The notes under the pieces: model-generated
Database searches by the model: none
Told to the model about the DNA's origin: nothing
The model's input: the letters and a program-made list of their open reading frames with translations, nothing else
Part shown: piece after piece, positions 44,085-53,163 of the stretch
Position numbering within the stretch: position 1 is the first letter of the stretch
Layout of the letters: every line of letters starts with the position of its first letter
Translations under genes and position numbers: made by a program
Assembly (NCBI RefSeq): GCF_024807225.1
Contig: NZ_JANUCO010000001.1
Location: 1,426,001-1,490,000 of the forward strand
Source: Chryseobacterium ginsenosidimutans
GTDB taxonomy: Bacteria > Bacteroidota > Bacteroidia > Flavobacteriales > Weeksellaceae
Length of the DNA: 64,000 bases
Direction: 5' to 3'

Positions 44085-45449
44085 ATGAGATCCAAAACCT
44101 ACACCAGAATTTTTTTCTGTGCCATTATTCTGTGTATTTTCCAGGCCTGTAGTTCTTTATTCGGGTTGCCTTCCAACCCTGAAAGATCTACTCTTGGCGA
44201 AAACACAGTCTACACCACAGAATTGAAAAGTATGCCTTTACCCAAAGAAAAAATTGTAATCGGAGTTTACAAATTCAGGGATCAGACAGGGCAGTATAAA
44301 CCATCAGAAAACGGAAACAACTGGAGTACAGCTGTTCCGCAAGGTACTACAACCATTTTGATCAAAGCTTTAGAAGACAGCAAATGGTTCATCCCTATCG
44401 AAAGAGAAAACATTGCCAATCTTTTAAACGAAAGACAGATCATCCGCTCCACAAGACAGGAATATCTGAAAGATGCCGATAAAAACAGCCAGGCTTTGCC
44501 GCCGCTTTTATACGCCGGAATTTTATTGGAAGGAGGCGTAATTTCCTACGACAGCAATATCATGACGGGCGGTTTGGGAGCAAGATATTTTGGCATCGGT
44601 GCTTCTACGCAATACAGACAGGATAGAATTACGATCTATCTTCGTGCGGTTTCTACTTTGAACGGTGAAATTCTAAAAACCGTTTATACCTCAAAAACAA
44701 TTCTTTCAACAAGTGTTAACGGAAGTTTCTTCAGATATATTGATACCGAAAGACTTTTGGAAGCTGAAGTTGGTTTAACTCAAAACGAACCGGTACAGCT
44801 TGCCGTGACAGAAGCCATCGAAAAAGCCGTAAAATCGCTGATCGTGGAAGGAATTAAAGATAAAATCTGGGGCAAATCTGTAGAAGATACTACCAATTAT
44901 CAGGCGATAATCGATGAATACGACAGAGAGCAGAAAGATAATACCAACAGAGTTATCGGAAATAAATTCCCAAGCAATTACAGACAAAATTTTGCCATTT
45001 TTGGAAATGTGGAAGCACAAAAAATCAAAGATGATTATGTGAATCCTAAAACGAATATTGGAGGGAAATTAGGCTTTAAATATTTTATGAGTCCAAGTTT
45101 TAACCTTGAATTTAATTCCAATGTTTTCACGTTAGAAAATCAAAATATCGTTAAACGTACTTTCTTCGTCCCTGAAGTTAATCTTGAATTTCTTCTTTTT
45201 CCGAAATATAAATTCAGTCCGTATATCTATGGCGGTGGAGGAATAATGCTTTCGCAGATTAAACCTCAATATAAAGGGCAGATTGGCGGCGGTTTCGAGT
45301 ATATATTTGCCAAAAATGTCGGCATCAGAGCTTCTTCACAATATGATCTTGGTTTTAAAGACAAATGGGAAGGATTGATAAATGGTCAAAGAAAAGATCA
45401 GGCATTACGATTCGCAATAGGTCTCAATTTTTACATTGGTAACAAATAA
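44085..45449 (+). CDS. csgG: CsgG-like curli secretion channel with C-terminal barrel-like extension
   Basis: 454 residues, a lipoprotein (IILCIFQACSSLFG). Residues ~40-270 are CsgG: VYKFRDQTGQYKPSENG, TTILIKALEDSKWFIPIERE, LLNERQIIRSTRQEY, ITIYLRAVSTLNGEILKTVY, EPVQLAVTEAIEKAVKSLI. E. coli CsgG is about 277 residues; here another ~160 residues follow (GGKLGFKYFMSPSFNLEFNS, FLLFPKYKFSPYIYGGGG, ALRFAIGLNFYIG) that look like an eight-strand outer membrane beta barrel. It forms the outer membrane pore for the subunits. Confidence 0.93.
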   Translation: MRSKTYTRIFFCAIILCIFQACSSLFGLPSNPERSTLGENTVYTTELKSMPLPKEKIVIGVYKFRDQTGQYKPSENGNNWSTAVPQGTTTILIKALEDSKWFIPIERENIANLLNERQIIRSTRQEYLKDADKNSQALPPLLYAGILLEGGVISYDSNIMTGGLGARYFGIGASTQYRQDRITIYLRAVSTLNGEILKTVYTSKTILSTSVNGSFFRYIDTERLLEAEVGLTQNEPVQLAVTEAIEKAVKSLIVEGIKDKIWGKSVEDTTNYQAIIDEYDREQKDNTNRVIGNKFPSNYRQNFAIFGNVEAQKIKDDYVNPKTNIGGKLGFKYFMSPSFNLEFNSNVFTLENQNIVKRTFFVPEVNLEFLLFPKYKFSPYIYGGGGIMLSQIKPQYKGQIGGGFEYIFAKNVGIRASSQYDLGFKDKWEGLINGQRKDQALRFAIGLNFYIGNK

Positions 45450-45459
45450 AACATGAACT

Positions 45460-46971
45460 ATGAAAACTTTACTAAAAATTCTCAGCATATTCATCTTTTC
45501 TCTGTTTTTGTTTTCCTGTAATGAAGAGCTTGTAGATCAGGCTCAGACAGGAAGTCTGAAAGGGAAAGTAGTAAAAAGAGGAACCAACCAGCCAATTGCC
45601 AATGTGAAAGTCTTTACTTCACCAAGCACGCAAACAGTTTTTACGGGAGCAGACGGTTCTTTTGAAATCGCAGGAATGCCGATCGGAAATTATTCTGTAA
45701 AAGCAGAACTTACGGGGTATGTCACCAATTATCAGGCGGTGAATATTCAGACGCAAAATCAGGCGGTGAGCGTGGTTTTTGAAATGGATGATGATGAATC
45801 ATTAAATTCTCCTCCGACTGCACCATTATTATTAAGTCCGGTAGATAATGCCGTCAATCAGCCTTTGAGTGTAGAATTAACTTGGAGTTCCACAGATCCT
45901 GATGCAACGGATGTTTTAAAATATAATTTAACTGTAAAAAATAATGTCAACACGAATATCATTCAGATTAATGATCTTACGGCGACGCATTATACTTTGT
46001 CAAATTTAAATTATGGAGTAAGCTACTTTTGGCAGGTTTCCGTTTCGGATGAAATTCATTCTCCGGTTCTGAGTGCGATCAGTAAATTTACGACCAATAC
46101 AGTTCCTACCAATCGTTATCATTATGTTCAGAAACAAAGCGGAAACCTCGTTATTATTTCGAGTGATGCTTCGGGAACCAATTTTCAGTTTACAAATCCG
46201 TCTTACAATAGTTGGAGACCGAGAAAAAATAACAATTCGGGATTGGTCGCTTTTTTAAGAACAGAAGGGGGAAGCAACCATATTTATACGGCAAATCCGG
46301 ATGGTTCGAATCCTTTTAAAGTAACCACAGTTCCGGTTGCAGGATTTAGAAATGATGAGCTCGATTTTTCTTGGAGTACAAACGGACAGGAAATTCTTTA
46401 TGCCAATTTTAATAAATTATACAGAATCAATAAAGATGGAAGTGGATTAAACTTAGTCTACACAACTCCCGACGGAAGCATGATTTCCGAATGTGACTGG
46501 AGCTACGACGGAAGTAAGATTGCTTTAAAAACAAACGACTTCAACGGTTACAATACCAAAATATACGTCATAGACATGATGGGAAATGTTCTGAAAACAG
46601 TTCTCACCGGTACTCTTGGAGCAAGTGGCGGACTTAACTTCTCTGTCGACGGACAAATGTTGGTGTATACACGCGATATGTCCGGTTATCAGGACAGTTC
46701 GGGAAATTACAGACAGCTTGATTCTCATATTTTTGTTTATAATTTAACAACAAATACGAACTACGATATTTCGTTAGAAAGCGAAAAAGTACTAGGGACG
46801 AATGATCTAGATCCAAGATTTTCTCCGAATAATGCACAGGTAATTTTCATGAATACTTCTAATGATAACATCTCCCAGCGGAATGTTATGGTTGTTGATT
46901 TGAACAGTTCGATGACGGATCTCACTAGAGCTGCTCTTTTCAGCAATGCGGAAATGCCGGATTATGAGTAA
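45460..46971 (+). CDS. Accessory lipoprotein of the curli-like locus (CarboxypepD_reg, Fn3-like, TolB-like propeller)
   Basis: 503 residues, lipoprotein signal ending LFLFSC. Order of domains: a carboxypeptidase-regulatory-like beta sandwich (residues ~30-105, GSLKGKVVKRGTNQPIANVK), an Fn3-like domain (~115-215, SPPTAPLLLSPVDNAVNQPL, VSYFWQVSVSDEIHS) and a WD40/TolB-like propeller (~220-500, SGLVAFLRTEGGSNHIYTAN, PDGSNPFKV, PDGSMISECDWSYDGSKIAL). It follows csgG by 10 bp and shares its transcript. There is no counterpart in the E. coli curli operon; a surface-exposed binding or fibre-anchoring role is only inferred. Confidence 0.8.
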   Translation: MKTLLKILSIFIFSLFLFSCNEELVDQAQTGSLKGKVVKRGTNQPIANVKVFTSPSTQTVFTGADGSFEIAGMPIGNYSVKAELTGYVTNYQAVNIQTQNQAVSVVFEMDDDESLNSPPTAPLLLSPVDNAVNQPLSVELTWSSTDPDATDVLKYNLTVKNNVNTNIIQINDLTATHYTLSNLNYGVSYFWQVSVSDEIHSPVLSAISKFTTNTVPTNRYHYVQKQSGNLVIISSDASGTNFQFTNPSYNSWRPRKNNNSGLVAFLRTEGGSNHIYTANPDGSNPFKVTTVPVAGFRNDELDFSWSTNGQEILYANFNKLYRINKDGSGLNLVYTTPDGSMISECDWSYDGSKIALKTNDFNGYNTKIYVIDMMGNVLKTVLTGTLGASGGLNFSVDGQMLVYTRDMSGYQDSSGNYRQLDSHIFVYNLTTNTNYDISLESEKVLGTNDLDPRFSPNNAQVIFMNTSNDNISQRNVMVVDLNSSMTDLTRAALFSNAEMPDYE

Positions 46972-46994
46972 TCGGATATTTTATCTGCAAAAGT

Positions 46995-47049
46995 GGTCAA
47001 TCATGGCAAGTGAATCGCGAATTTTATTATTTGCGATTCACAATTGACC
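46995..47049. terminator. Long hairpin after the curli-like operon
   Basis: GTGAATCGC (47010-47018) pairs with GCGATTCAC (47033-47041), and GGTCAAT (46995-47001) with ATTGACC (47043-47049). It lies between the convergent curli lipoprotein and regulator genes. Confidence 0.6.
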
Positions 47050-47101
47050 ATCGACTTCAATTTTAAAAATCAGATTTTGATTTTTTTCATGGTAATTAAA
47101 A

Positions 47102-47131
47102 GAAATTCCAAACCCGTAGGTTTGGAATTTC
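47102..47131. terminator. 13-bp perfect hairpin, bidirectional terminator
   Basis: GAAATTCCAAACC (47102-47114), loop CGTA, GGTTTGGAATTTC (47119-47131), before the stop of the convergent regulator at 47157. Confidence 0.65.
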
Positions 47132-47156
47132 TCAGCTAATTAAGGATGGTTATATA

Positions 47157-47807
47157 TCAGTCTATGATATGATTTTCTAATGCGTATTTTACAACTCCTA
47201 CCGAGTTTTTTACGTTGAGTTTTAAAAGGATTCTTTTTCTGTGCGTTTCCACCGTATTGATGCTTATGAACAGCTTTTCTGAGATGTCTTTGCTGCTGAA
47301 TCCGTCACAGATAAGTCTTAGGATTTCCATTTCACGTTTCGTGAGCGGATCTTTGATGTGTATCTTACTGTTGTCGTTTTCGTTGCTGATGAAATTAATC
47401 ATTCTGTCTTTGGCATGGTTGCAAACATAAACCTCGTTGAGAAGCAGCGCCTGGATTGATTTTATAAATTCGTCGTAGCTGCTGTTTTTGTCCAGATAGC
47501 TTTTGATTCCTTTGTTGAATAGTTTTCGGATATCAATAATATCATAATCATTTCCGATAATAATGATCTTTATTGATTTGTTTTCTGAGGTAATATTTTC
47601 TATTGATTTGTAAAGATCCGTAAAGATCAACATATTTGAGCTTATCATAAGAAACTCCGGAGGATCATCTCTTAGAAGTATTTTAAGGGCTTCAGGACAA
47701 TTGCAAATATCAATTGTAGTGAAAATACCACTTTGGTCGAGAAGTCTTGAAAGTCCTTCTGTGTACAATAGAGGCTCGTCAAAGATGGTTAATCTGGGTC
47801 TCATCAT
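47157..47807 (-). CDS. LuxR-type regulator with degenerate receiver (CsgD-like)
   Basis: 216 residues. The N-terminal receiver has the usual fold (LTIFDEPLLYTEGLSRLLDQ, IIIIGNDYDIIDIRKLFNKG, KSYLDKNSS with the conserved Lys), but the phosphoacceptor site reads FLMISSNML with Ser56 where Asp is expected, so it cannot be phosphorylated in the normal way. The C-terminal LuxR HTH is complete (LTKREMEILRLICDGFSSKD, ISEKLFISINTVETHRKRIL). E. coli CsgD has the same layout. It converges on the curli-like operon, so I take it as its likely regulator; direct control is not shown. Confidence 0.85.
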   Translation of the reverse strand: MMRPRLTIFDEPLLYTEGLSRLLDQSGIFTTIDICNCPEALKILLRDDPPEFLMISSNMLIFTDLYKSIENITSENKSIKIIIIGNDYDIIDIRKLFNKGIKSYLDKNSSYDEFIKSIQALLLNEVYVCNHAKDRMINFISNENDNSKIHIKDPLTKREMEILRLICDGFSSKDISEKLFISINTVETHRKRILLKLNVKNSVGVVKYALENHIID

Positions 47808-48031
47808 GATTAGTTTTGTTTATATAAAAATAAGAAAAATAATTGAACTTTTGCATTAAATAATTAAAATAATCGCATTATTTGTGTTGAAATAATTAAA
47901 ATAATCTAAAAATTAATGCTGATTTCATAAATAATTCCCTTTGAGTGGAGTTTTGATGCCGAAAAATAGAATTATTGCCTTAAAAAGTCAGTATTAATCG
48001 TTATTTTGAATAGGTAAAAATTTAATTAAAT

Positions 48032-48502
48032 TTACTTAACTAACACTTTTGGGATATGTTTTACAATGAAGTTTACAGAATTGGCGATGAAACAAAATTC
48101 ATTTGCTTTATGATGAAGTTCCGTTGCTTTTTCAATCATCGATTCTTCTGAAACGGTAACAGTCGGATGTAAGGTAATTTCAGTGAAACGACCGCTTCCA
48201 TTTTCTGTTTCTTCCATAATTCCGGTGGCGCGATCGGTATAATCTGTCACTATAATTCCTGCTTCCGAGCAAAAATGCAAATACCACAACATATGACAAG
48301 AGGAAAGCGAAGACAAAAACAGTTCTTCAGGATTGTATTTCGTTTTGTCACCACGAAAAGCCGGATCAGAAGAACCTTCAATAACAGGTTTGTTTTCTAC
48401 AGAAATCGTATGACTTCTTTCGTAATCACGATAATTGCTGGTTCCTGTTCCTTTATTGCCCGTCCATTCGATGATGGTTTTGTAATGGTGCTCTTTGCTC
48501 AT
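48032..48502 (-). CDS. OsmC/Ohr family protein
   Basis: 156 residues with the OsmC fold: EWTGNKGTGTSNYRDYERSH, the first Cys in FLSSLSSCHMLWYLHFC and the second in HHKANEFCFIANSV. These cysteines reduce organic hydroperoxides. The start overlaps the stop of the PD40 gene by four bases (ATGA), so the two are coupled. Likely part of oxidative stress defence. Confidence 0.9.
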   Translation of the reverse strand: MSKEHHYKTIIEWTGNKGTGTSNYRDYERSHTISVENKPVIEGSSDPAFRGDKTKYNPEELFLSSLSSCHMLWYLHFCSEAGIIVTDYTDRATGIMEETENGSGRFTEITLHPTVTVSEESMIEKATELHHKANEFCFIANSVNFIVKHIPKVLVK

Positions 48503-49428
48503 TTTTTTATTTTAAATGAAGTTTTATAGATTTTGCTTAATCCATTTTCGCCTTCATTAATGTATTGCTGAAAATCTGAAATCGTATTGAATTTTCTGGG
48601 ATTCAGGTTATTTCTTTTGCTTGTAAAATACAGGATTTCATTTTTCTCATCGTAAAAAGGGCAATATTCCATGTATTTTGTGTTGATGGGAATTCCCAGA
48701 TTTTGTGCTTTTTGCCATTTTCCGGTAGTATCTTTCTTTGAAATATAAAGATCACCACTTCCAAATCCTCCTTTTTCATTGTATTTCGTGAAAAGGATAA
48801 AGTCCTCTTTTTTAGAAATAAAGGCATTAAATTCATAACCGGAACTGTTGATGTTTTCATCTAAAAGCTGAGGTTCCGTATATTTTCCGTTTTCCCATTT
48901 GCTGAAATAGAGGTCGTCTTTTCCTATTCCTTTTGGAGGTTCCATCGTGGAATATAGATTTCCGTTGTCGGAAAGGGTAGGGTAAAATTCATTTAAATCA
49001 GAATTAACAGGTTTTCCCATATTGATTGGTTCAGACCAAGAAGAGTTTTTATTTTTCCTTTCAATAAACCAGATGTCGAAATCTTTTTTGTCGGTCTTTG
49101 TTTTGTCTAAAGGCTGATCCGATACAAAATAAAGGCGATTTCCGTTTTGTGCTAAAAAGGGTTCTAAATAGGAATAAGCTCCGTTAAATGACATCAATTG
49201 CGGCTCAAGCCAAGTGTTGTTGCTCTTTTTTATATAAGCAATCTGCGAAATATCCTGATTCGGACTTTGAATCGTAAAAAATGCCTCACTTCCGTCTTCA
49301 GAAATCGAAAAATCTCTCACATTTAAAAACTGATTCAGCTTTTGATCAAACAAGGTAATCTCACCTGAATCCTGAGCGGAGATAAAAACCGTACAAAAAA
49401 TAAAGAGGGAAGTGAATATATTTTTCAT
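48499..49428 (-). CDS. Exported PD40 (TolB-like propeller) protein
   Basis: 309 residues, signal peptide MKNIFTSLFIFCTVFISAQD. Repeats of the PD40/WD40-like kind are clear: AYSYLEPFLAQNGNRLYFVS, LNEFYPTLSDNGNLYST, MEYCPFYDEKNEILYFTSKR. Likely periplasmic beta-propeller; the binding partner is unknown. It lies 10 bp after the 60-residue ORF upstream and is coupled to OsmC. Confidence 0.85.
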   Translation of the reverse strand: MKNIFTSLFIFCTVFISAQDSGEITLFDQKLNQFLNVRDFSISEDGSEAFFTIQSPNQDISQIAYIKKSNNTWLEPQLMSFNGAYSYLEPFLAQNGNRLYFVSDQPLDKTKTDKKDFDIWFIERKNKNSSWSEPINMGKPVNSDLNEFYPTLSDNGNLYSTMEPPKGIGKDDLYFSKWENGKYTEPQLLDENINSSGYEFNAFISKKEDFILFTKYNEKGGFGSGDLYISKKDTTGKWQKAQNLGIPINTKYMEYCPFYDEKNEILYFTSKRNNLNPRKFNTISDFQQYINEGENGLSKIYKTSFKIKK

Positions 49429-49438
49429 GGTTTGTGTT

Positions 49439-49621
49439 TTATTTGGATAAGAGGGCGTAGAATTTTAAGGAATTGAGGATTTCCTTCTGAACGCGAATGA
49501 AATTTTTAGAATTTAAAGAATCCTCAATTGCAGATATTTTACTAAAAGCAATAGAATCTTTCTTTTGTCCAAAAACAGAAAAAGAAACCATAAATAGAAT
49601 AAAAGAAAATATAATTTTCAT
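49439..49621 (-). CDS. Small exported hypothetical protein
   Basis: 60 residues, beginning with signal peptide MKIIFSFILFMVSFSVFGQ, then a short helical part (KKDSIAFSKISAIEDSLN, FIRVQKEILNSLKFYALLSK). It ends 10 bp before the PD40 gene start, which supports translation. It may be a real small protein or the remainder of a larger one; no domain is known. Confidence 0.5.
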   Translation of the reverse strand: MKIIFSFILFMVSFSVFGQKKDSIAFSKISAIEDSLNSKNFIRVQKEILNSLKFYALLSK

Positions 49622-49740
49622 CTCGGTACATTAGTTTTATAAGAAAGATAAAATTATGAAAATCATATTACGTGTGAAAACGAAAAACCCCCGTATTTTT
49701 ACGGAGATTTTGAATTTCAATATATTAGAATATTCTATTG

Positions 49741-51161
49741 CTAATTTTTTATTATCTTTTTTGTTACAGCTTTTCCATTTTCAAATTTTACGTTTAAGAT
49801 GTACATACTTTTTGAAAGTTCAGAAAGATTCGTGTTGTTTTCTTTAATTGTTTTCACAAGCTTTCCATCAACAGAATACATTTCTATGCTGCTTACTTTT
49901 TTTTTGTGCTGAAAACTAAGTTTTGCTTTACAGGATTCTCAAATTCAATAGAAGAGGTATTTGTTTTTACTTCATTGGAAACAGATAATGTAGAAGTATT
50001 CAACATGAATTTTAAAATCTTATTTACGCCTTTTGTAGCAATAATACTGTTGTCGTTAATGATCATTTCGCCAATAAAATCAACTGTTCCTGTTGTCTCA
50101 GAATAATAATTAAAGATAGGGTCAATAGCTCCGGTTGAGGTAATTTTAGATATAAAGAAGGTTTCGCCTAATGATCCGGTTAATCCTGAAATATAATAAT
50201 TTCCGTTTTTTTCGGTAATTGCGGCTAATGCCATTATATTGAAGGGGAAAGAATTACTGTCGAAGACAAAAGTAGTATCGTGATCTCCGTTGGGTTTTAT
50301 TCTAAAGATTTCATTATTAATATTCGAACATACAATATTGTTATTGCTATCCATAAAAGTAGAACCAACGGCTCCCGGATTTGAGGTAAAAGCTAAAACA
50401 CCGTTATTTCCAAAACCTGTAAGAGGTTGCCCGTTATTGTTGTATTTTTCTAAAGCACCGTATGGATATATATTGGTGTTATTTTGATTGCTGATAAAGC
50501 TAGTAATGTTGGATTGATTATCTAAGAATATAAAATTTCCCGGAGTGTTGAAAGAACCATTATTTCCGAAAGTTGTATCAATGCTTCCATTGCTGTTTAA
50601 TCTGTAAATACTTTTATAATGAATATATGGACCAGGATCGGATGTTGCTTGTCCGTAAACTATTATTTTATTGTTTTGAAGGTAGAAACCATAGCCTACG
50701 CTGTTGTAATCTGTTCCGATGTTGTCAATTTTAGCAATTCCATTTATTCCAAAAGTCGTATCGAGCAGTCCGTTTGGAAGTAATCTCACAATTGCAGATC
50801 CGTTAGAATAAAAACACATGACGAGAATTTTGCCGTCTGTTTGTTTTTTTAGCTCACTTTGTACAGCGCTGAAATAATTATTAATTATGGTTTCTCCGTT
50901 ATTTCCGAAAGAGGTGTCAACTGTTCCGTTCGCATTAAGTTTAGATACAACACATTCGGAACCTCCTAATGAAGGATTATCTTTTGCGTAAGTAAAATAA
51001 ATGCTGTTGTCTGAATTTTGAATAATTCTGTTCTCATAATAATTATTAGAACCGGTGACAGTATATTTCCCGTTTGAAGCAAAAGAATTGTCGTAGGATA
51101 GAATTTGTGCAAAAGCAGAATGTACTACAGTAAGTAGCACAAGAAATAGGAGTTTTCTCAT
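49741..51161 (-). CDS. Delta-60 repeat protein with T9SS type A sorting domain (frame break in an A9 run)
   Basis: Signal peptide MRKLLFLVLLTVVHSAFA, then a series of delta-60 repeats (GTVDTSFGNNGETIIN, LLDTTFGINGIAKI, SIDTTFGNNGSFNT), a propeller-like fold. As read, the frame stops at 49893 after VFSTKKK. With one A more (or two fewer) in the A9 run at 49897-49905 it continues VSSIEMYSVDGKLVKTIKEN and ends KKIIKN-stop at 49741, which is a type A C-terminal sorting domain of the type IX secretion system. The joined product is about 473 residues. The intact protein would be a secreted surface protein. Confidence 0.78.
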
Positions 51162-51206
51162 TTGTGTTTAAAGTTTTTTTGTGTATTTTGGTGCAAATAT
51201 ATAAAA

Positions 51207-51232
51207 AAACCTCTAGTAAAAACTAGAGGTTT
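51207..51232 (-). terminator. Terminator of the RNase G gene
   Basis: AAACCTCTAGT (51207-51217), loop AAAA, ACTAGAGGTTT (51222-51232), directly after the stop at 51244 on the minus strand. Confidence 0.75.
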
Positions 51233-51243
51233 AAAATTTTGTA

Positions 51244-52803
51244 TTAATTAGAATATCCAATCAATTCTTCTTTTTTAGAATTATAAATTTTGTATTCTAA
51301 GTACTTAAAAGAATCCCGCGGAATAATGTTTACCCATTTTTTGTATTTGATGAACCATTTCATCTGGATGCTTTTGATACCTTTCGTAAGGTAAGCTTCC
51401 ACAAATGGATGTACATGCAGGTAAAGCTTTCCTTTTTCCTTTTGCATGATGGTTCTTAGGTTTTCTTCCATTCTTTCAACAATGACGATTGGAGCTACAA
51501 TTTCTCCGTCTTTGTTGGGGTTTTCTTCTTTGGTGTCGATCTGTTTTTCCGGGCGGTTTCTTTGTCTGGTGATTTGTATTAATCCAAACTTGCTCGGTGG
51601 AAGGATTTTGTGGCGTGCTTTATCGCGGCCCATTTCTGCCTTCAGATGTTCGTACAGATCTCTTCTGTGTTCGGGGTTGGTCATATCGATGAAGTCGATC
51701 ACGATGATGCCACCCATATCACGGAGACGCAATTGTCTTGCGATCTCGGTTGCTGCCATTTTGTTCACATTTAGTGCGTGTTCTTTATTGACAGCGGCTC
51801 CGGTTGTGATATTATTTCCGGAATTTACGTCGACTACGTGCAGTGCTTCTGTATGTTCTATGACAAGATAGGCACCTTTTGAGCTTGGGATATTGACGTG
51901 TTTTCCAAAGCTTTGCTTGAGCTGTTTTTCAACATTGTAATATTCCAGAAGAGGAATATGAGAATTATAAAAGTGGACAATATTCTTTCTTTCCGGAGCA
52001 ATAACCTCCAGATAGTTTTTCATTTCTTCAACCATTTGTTCGTCATCACAAGTAATGCTCACAAAATCCTGGTTAAAATTGTCTCTTAAAATAGCTGAAG
52101 CTTTATCATCTTCGCTTAAGATTCTAGACGGAACTTTATTTTTCTGTATATTTTTAAAAGCAGTTTCCCATTTCTGAATCAGCTGATTCATGTCGTTGTG
52201 CAGGTCGGCTACTTTTTTACCTTCGGCTACGGTTCTTATAATGACTCCGAATCCTTCAGGTTTAATACTTTCGATCAACGTTCTCAGTCTTTCTTTTTCC
52301 TCAAAGCTTCTTACTTTTTTGGAAATCGAAACTTTGTTGTCGAAAGGTATTAACACCAAGAAACGCCCCGTTAAAGAAACCTGAGTAGAAATTCTCGGTC
52401 CTTTTGTAGAGATCGGCTCTTTGGTGATTTGTAATAAAACAAGGTCATCTTTTACGATTACTTTGTCTACGGTTCCGTTTTTATCTATTTCGGGTTGTAT
52501 TTCGAAATTTTTTAAGCTTGAAGTGCTCTGTTTTTTGGAAATAGTGTCTCTTAGAAACTTTCTGTAAGTAAGATACTGTGGTCCCAGATCCTGATAATGA
52601 AGGAATGCATCCTTGTCATATCCGATGTTTACGAATGCGGCATTCAGGTTGGGTGCCAGTTTTTTTACTTTTCCAACGAACAGATCTCCAACTATAAAAT
52701 CGCTTTTGTCCTCTTGCTCATGAAGTTCACATAGTCTTCCGTCTTCCAGCAGTACAATCTTTGTAAGATCGTCTTCATGCGAAACTATTAGTTCTTTCTT
52801 CAT
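51244..52803 (-). CDS. rng: Ribonuclease G/E family endoribonuclease
   Basis: 519 residues, RNase G-like without the long C-terminal scaffold of RNase E. The S1-like domain is at the start (GDLFVGKVKKLAPNLNAAFV, NIGYDKDAFLHYQDLG). The catalytic DNase I-like subdomain has the metal-binding Asp residues in LHVVDVNSGNN and GGIIVIDFIDM. Family ends in KLYLHVHPFVEAYLTKGIKS. It cuts single-stranded RNA in rRNA maturation and mRNA decay. It is flanked by a very small basic protein and the HU gene, the usual order in Flavobacteriia. Confidence 0.95.
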   Translation of the reverse strand: MKKELIVSHEDDLTKIVLLEDGRLCELHEQEDKSDFIVGDLFVGKVKKLAPNLNAAFVNIGYDKDAFLHYQDLGPQYLTYRKFLRDTISKKQSTSSLKNFEIQPEIDKNGTVDKVIVKDDLVLLQITKEPISTKGPRISTQVSLTGRFLVLIPFDNKVSISKKVRSFEEKERLRTLIESIKPEGFGVIIRTVAEGKKVADLHNDMNQLIQKWETAFKNIQKNKVPSRILSEDDKASAILRDNFNQDFVSITCDDEQMVEEMKNYLEVIAPERKNIVHFYNSHIPLLEYYNVEKQLKQSFGKHVNIPSSKGAYLVIEHTEALHVVDVNSGNNITTGAAVNKEHALNVNKMAATEIARQLRLRDMGGIIVIDFIDMTNPEHRRDLYEHLKAEMGRDKARHKILPPSKFGLIQITRQRNRPEKQIDTKEENPNKDGEIVAPIVIVERMEENLRTIMQKEKGKLYLHVHPFVEAYLTKGIKSIQMKWFIKYKKWVNIIPRDSFKYLEYKIYNSKKEELIGYSN

Positions 52804-53031
52804 TTTGTTGTAAGATAAAATTGTTAAGATGGTGGGAAATTGATGTCTTTTTCATCAATATAAATTTCTCCTTAAGATAAGAAATACTCTTGAAAGAATA
52901 AACTTTTTTGATAAAAAATAAATTCATCTTTTCCTTCGACATCTCATAGTTGCAAAACAAAATATAGTCGGTGAGTTTTTAAAACTAAAATCACCAACTA
53001 TATTGTATATTGTAAATCTCAAAAAAAGAGA

Positions 53032-53121
53032 TTATTTTTTCTTATGTCTGTTCGCTCTTCTTCTTTTCTTTCTTTTGTGAGTTGCAACCTTGTGTCTTTT
53101 TCTTTTCTTTCCGCTTGGCAT
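53032..53121 (-). CDS. Very small, highly basic protein (29 residues), putative ribosome-associated
   Basis: Starts at 53121: MPSGKKRKRHKVATHKRKKR, then RRANRHKKK. More than half the residues are Lys or Arg and there is no acidic residue. The composition and its place between rng and the HU gene suggest a small ribosomal or nucleoid protein. A Bacteroidota-specific ribosomal protein is one possibility; I cannot confirm a name. It is too short for standard ORF finding. Confidence 0.72.
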   Translation of the reverse strand: MPSGKKRKRHKVATHKRKKRRRANRHKKK

Positions 53122-53163
53122 AATTATAATTTTTTAGTAACTAGTTAATATTCAGTTAATGTC

